From Fibrobacterota bacterium (GTDB lineage Bacteria > Fibrobacterota > Chitinivibrionia > Chitinivibrionales > Chitinispirillaceae): 64,000 nucleotides of DNA. Each line of letters begins with the position of its first letter. The first letter of the stretch is position 1. Shown in pieces: positions 8,329 through 15,712 of this stretch. The DNA is taken from contig JAEZKP010000007.1 in the NCBI GenBank assembly GCA_023436145.1, positions 1 to 64,000 on the forward strand, written 5' to 3'. The notes under the pieces are model-generated. The model did not search any database and was not told where the DNA came from. It saw only the letters and a list, made by a program, of their open reading frames with translations. The position numbers and the translations under genes are program-made.

Positions 8329-10083
8329 TCAAAACACCTCCACCCGGTTTCTACCATTTTCTTTTGCCCGGTACAGTGCTTTATCAGCCTTTTTAATCAG
8401 TTCATCGATCTGACGGGCATGCTGCCGGTAAACTGCTATACCGAAACTCATAGTGACATGTACATCTTCTCCTGATGGTGCTCTGAAAAGTTTGCTGCTG
8501 ATCTGCTGCCGGATTCTTTCGGCAGTTTCAACCGCATTTACATCATCTGATTTGACAATGACCAAAGCAAACTCTTCACCGCCATACCTGGCTACGGTAT
8601 CCACCCCTTGTCGAATGCAGCTTTCCAGGCAGGATGCCACTCCTTTCAATACGATATCACCGAATTGATGACCGTATGTGTCATTGATTTTCTTGAAAAA
8701 ATCGATATCGCAGATAATCAGGGAAAGTGAATCCTGGTAACGGATGGCACGGGTGATTTCATCAGAGAGAATCTGCTGGAACTCCCGGTGATTATTAAGA
8801 CCGGTAAGGCCATCGTGAGTAGCGAGATTTCTGGCCTGATCAAGAATGAGGATTTTCTCAATAGCCAACCCTGCAGAAAGTGCAAGTCTGACCAGTAGAT
8901 CTTTATCCGATTCTGCAAAGGCGTCACGGCTGACAGATTCAAGAAGAATCAATCCTTTGGGATCATCAACACCTATGGGAACCGCAAGAAAAGAGGCAAA
9001 TTCCTCGTTGTGGGGTTCATTCCCGGTGTAGCGTATCTCATAATGATCCTTTGAAAAGTTGCGGGAAATGCTGATGTTTTTTGAATACATCAGTGTAGCC
9101 AGATTTCTCTCTTTCAAAGAAAACTGCAGGTTGTTCAATCCTTCGGTATTGATTCCCCAGGTTCGCTTGATTTCTGCGAAGTGTTCCTTTTGAGATCTGA
9201 CACTGATGGTTAAACGGTTACATGCAACTGCAAAAGGTATAACCTCCAGCATCTTATCCAGTATAACATCCATAGATAGATTCTGGAAAAACTCTTTTTC
9301 AATACTGCTCATTGCTGCAAGACGGATATGCTCAAGTTTGTGTTCAGTGTAAAGGTAAGCATTAAAAACCGCATTACCAAGAACCGATGCTGCTACCGAA
9401 AGAAATGCATGGTCCTCATCAGTAAAATTTTTCTTATTGGTGCTGTCTACTATTATGCTGCCCCGTTCTGTATCACCTGCAATGATCGGGCTGGCCATAA
9501 GTGAACGTATCCCTGCATCCTGGGTGTAATAATATAGTGTAACCGAGTCGCTGATTATTTCTTGTAAGTTAAGTTGTTTCAACCCCTCTTTAAGAAAGCC
9601 TCCAATTATTCCTACACCAGGATAAATTACTGCATTTTCGTTTATACATTGAGATGAGGATGAATATTTTCTCAATTTCAATCCACCATCAAGAGTGGGG
9701 AAAAAGATAGCTACAGTATGAGCATTGATTCGTGCCCGTATAACCTTGATGCAATTTTCAAGAAGAGCATCCACAGATCGCTCTATCTGCTGCCATTGAT
9801 CTTTGCGGTATGCAGAACCGATTGCATTCACTTTCAGAATGGAGGTCTCTTCCATGACCTGTTTCTGTGCCACCCGGTTTAACAGCGGTTCCTGGAGCAC
9901 TTCTTTGCCAGATACCTTCTCCTGGTGATCGGTGTGAACCCGGACTTTTTTTCCGGATGGGATAAGATATAAAGCAAGTGCCAGAAAAGCAGACAGGGGA
10001 ACAGTTATTCTGCCTTGTAACCCATCAATAAAGTAAGCTGCAGCACATAATATTATCAGTGCAATTTGTATGATAGTGGTCAC
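8329..10083 (-). CDS. Diguanylate cyclase with GAF-type sensor regions
   Basis: This 584-residue membrane-anchored protein probably makes cyclic di-GMP. Two hydrophobic segments lie in the first 45 residues. Two GAF-like sensor regions follow (about 80-240 and 260-410). The C-terminal GGDEF domain (about 425-584) has the intact active-site motif RYGGEEF and the DIDFFKKINDTYGH metal/substrate segment. The allosteric I-site, normally RxxD five residues before GGEEF, reads QGVD here, so product inhibition may be absent. The GTG start overlaps the stop of the upstream response regulator (GTGA), suggesting the receiver protein controls or is co-produced with this cyclase. Confidence 0.9.
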   Translation of the reverse strand: MTTIIQIALIILCAAAYFIDGLQGRITVPLSAFLALALYLIPSGKKVRVHTDHQEKVSGKEVLQEPLLNRVAQKQVMEETSILKVNAIGSAYRKDQWQQIERSVDALLENCIKVIRARINAHTVAIFFPTLDGGLKLRKYSSSSQCINENAVIYPGVGIIGGFLKEGLKQLNLQEIISDSVTLYYYTQDAGIRSLMASPIIAGDTERGSIIVDSTNKKNFTDEDHAFLSVAASVLGNAVFNAYLYTEHKLEHIRLAAMSSIEKEFFQNLSMDVILDKMLEVIPFAVACNRLTISVRSQKEHFAEIKRTWGINTEGLNNLQFSLKERNLATLMYSKNISISRNFSKDHYEIRYTGNEPHNEEFASFLAVPIGVDDPKGLILLESVSRDAFAESDKDLLVRLALSAGLAIEKILILDQARNLATHDGLTGLNNHREFQQILSDEITRAIRYQDSLSLIICDIDFFKKINDTYGHQFGDIVLKGVASCLESCIRQGVDTVARYGGEEFALVIVKSDDVNAVETAERIRQQISSKLFRAPSGEDVHVTMSFGIAVYRQHARQIDELIKKADKALYRAKENGRNRVEVF

Positions 10084-10493
10084 GCTTGTGGTCCATCGGT
10101 TGAGGTATCGGCTGGAACGGGATTTATTTGCAAAATTTTATTAACCGTGTCGATTATTACCTTTCGATCGAAAGGCTTCGAAATAACTGCATCGAAACCG
10201 ATATTCTTAAGACTACGTCTGGTGATTTTTTTAAGAAATGAGGTGATTGCAATAACCGGAATATGGGAGGTTTTACTTTGTTTTTTAAGATTATTGAAGA
10301 AGCGGATTCCATCCATAACCGGCATCATTATATCGGTAATGATCAAATCCGGAGACTCCTCTTCGGCTTTCTTAAGCCCGTCAAAACCGTTCAGTGCTGT
10401 AAGTATGTCGAACTCTTTGTAAAGAATTATCTCCAGCATATCCAGTGCATCATGGCTATCATCGATAATCAGAATTTTCGGCGGAGTATTCAC
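10080..10493 (-). CDS. Single-domain response regulator
   Basis: This 137-residue protein is a CheY-like receiver. It has the acidic pair in ILIIDDSHD, the phospho-acceptor Asp in DLIITDIMMPVMDGI, the conserved Thr/Ser in IPVIAITSF and Lys in VISKPFD. No output domain is present, so it must act on a partner, most simply the GGDEF protein encoded immediately downstream with a four-base overlap. Its own ATG overlaps the stop of the fused lptFG gene, placing all three in one minus-strand operon. No histidine kinase is adjacent. Confidence 0.93.
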   Translation of the reverse strand: MNTPPKILIIDDSHDALDMLEIILYKEFDILTALNGFDGLKKAEEESPDLIITDIMMPVMDGIRFFNNLKKQSKTSHIPVIAITSFLKKITRRSLKNIGFDAVISKPFDRKVIIDTVNKILQINPVPADTSTDGPQA

Positions 10494-13045
10494 CTTGCTC
10501 CCTTTCTGTAAAGAATCAAACCGATAAGAAAAAATATAATGTTACCAATCCAGGCACCCAGAAGCGTTGGCATATGGCCATTTTGAGCAAATACGATGGC
10601 AAACCTGGACAAGAGCCAGTACGTTATCACCATAGCCAGGCCGGTTCCAAAGAGAACTGCACCCCCTTTTTTTCCGGTTCGTGCTGTAATGGCAACTCCC
10701 AGCAGAATTACAATAAAATTCATAAAAGGAAGAGCTATTTTAAATTCCAGTTCACCCTGGTATTTTTCCACTCTTTCGCCTCTTTTTTTCGCATTGTCCA
10801 TAAACTTTTTCAGTTCCCAGTAACTCATCTCCGCCTTATCTTTTATTCTGGCTACCATCTCGGTTGGTTCTGCGGTGAGGATAGAATCTCTAAGTGTGTC
10901 AAAGGCGGTAATCGAAGGAATTGTGTCGCTGAAATCTCTTATCTTCCCGTTGACAAAACGCCATCCTGTGCTGTCAAATATCATCTTCTCAGCTTGAACC
11001 CTTTTAATAATCTGATTACTGGTAAATACTTCCTTACAGACATTTCTGGCATTCTGCGGAACTGTACTGAATTCCTGAAAAGTATACATGGTATTGGAAT
11101 TTCCAAGATAGAAGAAATTGCGTCGGAACTCTTTCACTACCCCGGTCGCCGGATTGCGGTCGACTTTTTTATTCTCGAGAATATCCCGGCGGATTTCATT
11201 AGCCGTAGGAAGTATTTTTTCTCCTCCATAAAAGACAGCTCCGGAGAGAAGAAATCCAAGTAAAAGCACCGGGTTTGAGATTTGTCGAATGTTTATGCCG
11301 GATGCTTTCATCGCGATTATTTCACTGTTTCTGGCCATCTTGCCTATTGAAAACATCGATGAAAGTAGAAGTACTATGGGTAATGTTATCTGAATAATGT
11401 ATGGGATGGTGTACAAGTAAAAAATTGCTAACTGATTCATAGGAAGATTCTCATATTTTTTGAGATTTCCAAAATAATCTACAAAGATAAAGATGACTAT
11501 GAGTGCAATCAGTAAACCAATGGAGATTCCCAGAAATGAACCCAGAAAATAGGTGGGAAGCCTTCCTATGAAAATCCTGCTCACCCAGCGTGGTGTCCAG
11601 AAAATTACTCTGGGTATTTTTGATAGAAAATTGAGAATGGGATGTTTTTTTGGTTTTTTTTGTCTGCTGAAAATCCTTTTAAAAAAGTTGGGTATCGCAT
11701 CGAAACGGATTTGCGTTTCTCTAAGCATAAGTACTGTCAGGATTATTCCTACGATACCCACAAGTACATTTCCCGACCACATGGCCACTGCGGGGTGTAT
11801 GAGCATTTTATCTGCAAACGATTCTCCACCAATCAGAAATGCCCAGTTAATTATAAAGAACAAGACGCTGTAGCTGGCACCTACAGTAAATCCACCACGC
11901 TTTGCCATGATACCCAGGGGAGCTCCAATCAGCACAAATATTATGCAAGCTGCCGGAATTGCGTATTTTTTGTGAATTTCCACCAGGAATTGATTAATCA
12001 TTATGTTATTGGACTGCATCCGTCTGATGACCCGCTCTATACGTCCCTCATGTTCGGTGGCTTTCATTACAGGTGCTGTTCTGGACAGACTTACTTTTGC
12101 TGCCCAGGACTTGAAAGACAATGTATCGAAAACCCCGGTAGTATCTTTGTAAATTGATGCCAGAGAATCCAAATGATGAATACGCTCTGTGTAAGTGTCT
12201 AACAGGGTATGGTACTCTTTAATAACCTCTGCATTGGCTTCCTTCAACTGCTTAACATCGTTCATCATCAATGCAGTGCTCTTCTCCCGGTCACTTCTGT
12301 AACTTGAATTGGTCCGCTTGAAGTTGGAATCCACATTCTTGATACATACTACCTGTTTTTGAAATTTACCTACAAAGTATTCATCTTTTTTTTCCCGGGA
12401 ATAACTGTGGCTCTCTCCGTTATAAAGAGTTAATTCCAGATACGCCTGGTCTGGGGTTAAACGGATGGTACCACTGTCGGCTACGGTGAGGGTAGGATCC
12501 TGATTTGCTGCATCGGTAAATATCCGTACTCTATGCAGGATACCACTTCGCGGATTCACATCATCTGTATAAATAGTGTACCCGGTAAAATCCCGAATCA
12601 GTACTTTGGGTTCGATAAGAGCAGCCGGACGCTTACGGGAGATATCTGAGAGGAGGTTTGCTGTATGATGGTTAGCATCAGGGAGTACCAGGTCATTAAA
12701 GTAAAAAAGAAGTGCGGAGATCACCGTAGCTGCAGAAATTACTGGGAAAAGAAGAGTTAAAAGGCTCTGACCGGATGCTTTTATTGAGGTTATCTCGTTA
12801 TCTCCAGACATTCTTCCAAAGGTCCAGAGCGAACCCATAAGAACTGCCATGGGTACAGCCAACACTACGATCCACCCTAACTGTACCAGAAATACTTCTA
12901 AAACAATAGATGGTTCGATCCCTTTAGAGATAATTTTATCCAGAAGAGCAACAGCTGTCTGCATCACAAACAGAAAGCTTATGATCCCCAGAGAAACCAG
13001 AAATGGAAAAATATGTTCCCGTATTATATACCGGTATAAAATCAT
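10490..13045 (-). CDS. lptFG: Fused LptF-LptG lipopolysaccharide export permease
   Basis: This 851-residue protein holds two complete YjgP/YjgQ-family permeases in one chain. Residues 1 to about 430 form an LptF-like half (YIIREHIFPFLVSLGIISFL at the start, then MGSLWTFGRMSGDNEITSIKASG, a periplasmic domain, then three more helices). A basic linker rich in Lys and Arg spans about 440-485. Residues about 490-851 form an LptG-like half with its own first helix (TYFLGSFLGISIGLLIALIV), the equivalent SIGKMARNSEIIAMKASG loop and three final helices. In most diderms LptF and LptG are separate proteins that, with the LptB ATPase, extract LPS from the inner membrane. No stop or start lies in the junction, so the fusion is not an artefact of joined frames. 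Confidence 0.9.
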   Translation of the reverse strand: MILYRYIIREHIFPFLVSLGIISFLFVMQTAVALLDKIISKGIEPSIVLEVFLVQLGWIVVLAVPMAVLMGSLWTFGRMSGDNEITSIKASGQSLLTLLFPVISAATVISALLFYFNDLVLPDANHHTANLLSDISRKRPAALIEPKVLIRDFTGYTIYTDDVNPRSGILHRVRIFTDAANQDPTLTVADSGTIRLTPDQAYLELTLYNGESHSYSREKKDEYFVGKFQKQVVCIKNVDSNFKRTNSSYRSDREKSTALMMNDVKQLKEANAEVIKEYHTLLDTYTERIHHLDSLASIYKDTTGVFDTLSFKSWAAKVSLSRTAPVMKATEHEGRIERVIRRMQSNNIMINQFLVEIHKKYAIPAACIIFVLIGAPLGIMAKRGGFTVGASYSVLFFIINWAFLIGGESFADKMLIHPAVAMWSGNVLVGIVGIILTVLMLRETQIRFDAIPNFFKRIFSRQKKPKKHPILNFLSKIPRVIFWTPRWVSRIFIGRLPTYFLGSFLGISIGLLIALIVIFIFVDYFGNLKKYENLPMNQLAIFYLYTIPYIIQITLPIVLLLSSMFSIGKMARNSEIIAMKASGINIRQISNPVLLLGFLLSGAVFYGGEKILPTANEIRRDILENKKVDRNPATGVVKEFRRNFFYLGNSNTMYTFQEFSTVPQNARNVCKEVFTSNQIIKRVQAEKMIFDSTGWRFVNGKIRDFSDTIPSITAFDTLRDSILTAEPTEMVARIKDKAEMSYWELKKFMDNAKKRGERVEKYQGELEFKIALPFMNFIVILLGVAITARTGKKGGAVLFGTGLAMVITYWLLSRFAIVFAQNGHMPTLLGAWIGNIIFFLIGLILYRKGAR

Positions 13046-13389
13046 AAATTATGTGATACTGCCGGAGAGGTGGTTTTAAAAACTGGTATTTTGGACAGGA
13101 TGTCCTTTAAAATCGGATAATTGGTCAAATTCTATAACTTTATAATATATGTCCTTGCCGGTACATTTTCAAGAAAAGGGTCAGCAGATTGTTCCAACAG
13201 CCTGATGTCTTTATTTATTTCTGCTCAAAATGAGTAAATGCTAGTTGATCTCTGTCGTTACCACGCGGGTGTTTTGAACAGGAACTAATCATCCTTGTAT
13301 GCTTTGTAAAAAATACTTTTTATAAAGACCACGTTTAAATATATTGAATCATAACCAACATCCGGTATCTTTTAAGTATAGGAGTTCAT
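13046..13389 (+). other. Divergent intergenic region, lptFG and Lrp-like gene
   Basis: About 340 bp separates two divergent genes, so promoters for both must lie here. I see no coding sequence and no strong consensus promoter. An AGGAG at 13380-13384 serves the downstream gene. Confidence 0.4.
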
Positions 13390-13665
13390 ATGGTAACCGC
13401 AATAGTGCTGCTTAAAGTGAAAAGAGATTCTGTGAACATAGTAGCAGATACTTTGGCTGACATGAATGGAATAAGCGAAGTTTATTCTGTAGCTGGCAAG
13501 TATGATCTTGCCGTTATTATCCGGGTCAAAACCAACGATGAACTGGCTTTGATTGTAACCGAATCACTTTTAAAAATTGAGGGAATAGTTGATTCTGAAA
13601 CCCTGATGGCATTTAAGGTACATTCAAAACATGACCTGGAGAGTATGTTTTCTCTGGGACAATAG
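13390..13665 (+). CDS. Stand-alone Lrp/AsnC ligand-binding (RAM) domain protein
   Basis: This 91-residue protein corresponds to the C-terminal ligand-binding domain of Lrp/AsnC regulators (alpha/beta ferredoxin-like fold). It opens with VTAIVLLKVKRDSVNIVADTL, followed by EVYSVAGKYDLAVIIRVKTN, the typical Y-x2-G-x-YD-x3 core, and ends in a strand with ETLMAFKVHSKHDLE. The DNA-binding helix-turn-helix half is absent, and a good AGGAG before ATG shows it is a complete gene and not a fragment. Such stand-alone RAM proteins bind amino acids or small metabolites and assemble as oligomers. The partner or target here is not evident. Confidence 0.85.
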   Translation: MVTAIVLLKVKRDSVNIVADTLADMNGISEVYSVAGKYDLAVIIRVKTNDELALIVTESLLKIEGIVDSETLMAFKVHSKHDLESMFSLGQ

Positions 13666-13740
13666 TGTCTTCGATCAATTTCCCGAATGACTGTGAATCT
13701 GGTTTAAAACTGGATATATACTTTAGGTTAAGAAAAATAA

Positions 13741-13870
13741 TTTATTGATGATAATCCTGAGCCTGATCTTTTCTGTGAGGTTGCTGCACAGTCTATAAAA
13801 CGTATCGAGTTTATTGCACTGGAAGGGGATACTGTACAGCTATGGCTGGATGAGCTTACTGTTGAGGGTA
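13741..13870 (+). pseudogene. Coding remnant cut by repeat element copy 2
   Basis: A frame open from a TAA at 13738 reads FIDDNPEPDLFCEVAAQSIK and then RIEFIALEGDTVQLWLDELT before it runs into the repeat element. The composition looks coding (amphipathic, balanced charges) but there is no start codon and no continuation past the element. It is probably the middle of a lost gene. I do not recognise the family. Confidence 0.4.
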
Positions 13871-13983
13871 TTATTACATCGGCAATTAAATGTTACCCAT
13901 ATTAACTACAATTGTACTGAATTTCCTTATGTTTTTAAGTATTTCTGAAAAATGTTGAGTAGTATTTAATTGCCGGAATAATA
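13871..13983 (+). mobile_element. MITE-like element, copy 2
   Basis: A 113-bp segment nearly identical to 7581-7692 in the same orientation (about ten differences, mostly in the centre). It has the same inverted-repeat ends (CGGCAATTAAAT and ATTTAATTGCCG) and outer TATTA sequences. It is preceded by a coding remnant and lies 16 bp from the stop of the dehydrogenase gene on the opposite strand. Confidence 0.7.
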
Positions 13984-13999
13984 ATATATCAGATGTATA

Positions 14000-15079
14000 T
14001 TAGCTCGTTTTGTTCTTATTCAATATTTTGAGTTCAATTTCAGAACCTACTTCTTCTGTTGATGCATTTCCACCAAGATCACAAGTAATAAATTTACCTT
14101 CCGATAGAGTTGATTCGACTGCTTTTTCAATTAATAATGCGGCTTCTGATTCCCCCAGAAAATCCATCATCATCGCAGCACTCCGAATTGCAGCTAATGG
14201 ATTAGCAATTCCTTTTCCGGCAATATCTGGAGCAGAGCCATGTACAGGTTCGAAAAGAGATGGAAAATTTCTCTCCGGGTTAATATTACAGCTTGGTGCT
14301 AATCCGATACTGCCGGTGATAGCTCCGGTGAGATCGCTGATTATATCACCAAACATATTCGAGCAGACAATTACATCAAACAGTTGTGGTTTCTGCACCA
14401 GAGCCATGCACATTGCATCAACATGGTATTTATCGTACCTGATATCAGGGTAGTCAATCTTTACAATGTCCAATATATTATCCCAGAACACCATTCCATA
14501 CCTCAGGGCATTTGATTTGGTCACTAAGGTCAAGTGTTTACCAGGGCGTTTCCGGGCAAGTTCAAATCCATAACGGATTATCCTTTCGACTCCTTTGCGT
14601 GTGTGAATGGCGGTCTGTAATGCTGTGCCGTCACTGCTTTCTGTTTTAAAGAAACCACCTGCATCGACATACTCGCCTTCAGAATTTTCTCTGATGACAA
14701 TTAGATCGATGTCTCCCGGTTTTCTGTTGGCCAGAGGTGAATTCACACCAGGTAGTAATTTTGCCGGTCGGATGCAGGCGTACTGGTCAAACTTCTGTCG
14801 CATCTCAATCAGAGGTCGTAAAGTTATATGGTCAGGTAAATTGACCGGATCGCCAACTGCTCCAAGGAAAATGACCGGAAAATCCTCCAGCATTTTAAGG
14901 TAATCATCAGGTACAATCTTACCCTTCTCTTTCCAGTAACGATGCCCCCATGGGAAATGAACCAGGTCGAGTTTGAATCCAAATTCCTGGGCAACAGCAT
15001 TAAGTACTTTTATGGCTTCGGCAGTCACTTCCAAACCTATGCCATCACCAGCATATACAGCGATTTTATATGTCTTCAT
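14000..15079 (-). CDS. Isocitrate/isopropylmalate dehydrogenase-family enzyme, tartrate/D-malate dehydrogenase-like
   Basis: This 359-residue protein is an NAD(P)- and metal-dependent beta-decarboxylating dehydrogenase. It begins IAVYAGDGIGLEVTAEAIKV, carries the family segment LIVIRENSEGEYVDAGG (with the substrate-binding Arg and Tyr), the metal-binding aspartates in NMFGDIISDLTGAITGSIG, and the cofactor loop EPVHGSAPDIAGKGIANPLA. The stretches FPWGHRYWKEKGKIVPDDYL and FLGAVGDP-x3-PDHITL are typical of the tartrate/D-malate dehydrogenase branch and not of LeuB. It stands alone with no leucine-pathway neighbours. The exact substrate cannot be decided from sequence alone. Confidence 0.85.
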   Translation of the reverse strand: MKTYKIAVYAGDGIGLEVTAEAIKVLNAVAQEFGFKLDLVHFPWGHRYWKEKGKIVPDDYLKMLEDFPVIFLGAVGDPVNLPDHITLRPLIEMRQKFDQYACIRPAKLLPGVNSPLANRKPGDIDLIVIRENSEGEYVDAGGFFKTESSDGTALQTAIHTRKGVERIIRYGFELARKRPGKHLTLVTKSNALRYGMVFWDNILDIVKIDYPDIRYDKYHVDAMCMALVQKPQLFDVIVCSNMFGDIISDLTGAITGSIGLAPSCNINPERNFPSLFEPVHGSAPDIAGKGIANPLAAIRSAAMMMDFLGESEAALLIEKAVESTLSEGKFITCDLGGNASTEEVGSEIELKILNKNKTS

Positions 15080-15712
15080 TTGAAATTACCTGATTTAAGT
15101 GAGAAAGTTATGTGGTTTCCATGGATTCTGATCAGGAGTTCTGCTTAAAAATTGCATGAAGTCAGCTTTTATCACTTTGCAAAATAACGTTTCATATTCT
15201 CCTGATAGCTGATAAATTAATTTTTTCCAAAACCAAAGAGATCTAATAATTCAAAAACGTTAATTGATCTGCGAATCTATTTATCCATGCTTTCTTGTTC
15301 ATTTTTTCAGTTTATTTCGAAAATACATGACCAGAGATAAAGCTGATTTGAATTGCAAAGAAAAGATAGAAGAAAAAATCTGAAATTTCAGGTAAAATTA
15401 CTTGACCTTAACCACAGCCGGATATATTATTACATAGATAGATTTATTGTTGTAAATAAACAATGTTGAAGAGGTAAATATGAGGATTCTGATGACTTCC
15501 GGGCAGGAAGCCGGTTTTTCTATCATCAGATTAGGTTGTCAGAACTAACAAATATTATATTTATTGTATCAAGAATTTCTAAGTCAGTTTTACTTTCCGG
15601 TTACCGATACATATTAAAAGTTTTTTTCCGCTTGTGAAAATAATTTTTCAAAAGAAAATATTTATTATTAATAATAATCGATCACCTGGTTTTCAAAAGT
15701 CTGGAGCGGTCT
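15080..15712 (+). other. Long AT-rich region upstream of the TonB-dependent receptor
   Basis: About 630 bp between divergent genes, with no gene large enough to call. A 22-codon frame at 15480-15548 (MRILMTSGQEAGFSIIRLGC...) has GAAGAGG eight bases upstream and could be a leader peptide. It overlaps a nested hairpin in which CTGATGA (15488-15494) can pair with TCATCAG around an inner CTTCC/GGAAG stem and a T-run. The arrangement resembles an attenuator or RNA switch but matches no class I know. The ribosome binding site of the receptor is GGAG near 15702. Confidence 0.4.

Noticed and set aside
13046..13389. Cobalamin, TPP or cyclic di-GMP riboswitch in the longer intergenic regions
   Set aside because: I looked for the conserved cores by eye here and at 15080-15712 and 24863-25211 and found none.
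14000..15079. LeuB (3-isopropylmalate dehydrogenase)
   Set aside because: The WGHRYW and PDHITL segments fit the tartrate/D-malate branch better, and no leuA/C/D genes are nearby.
15480..15548. Calling the 22-codon frame a gene
   Set aside because: It is too short and has no homologue I can name. It is described only within the intergenic region.
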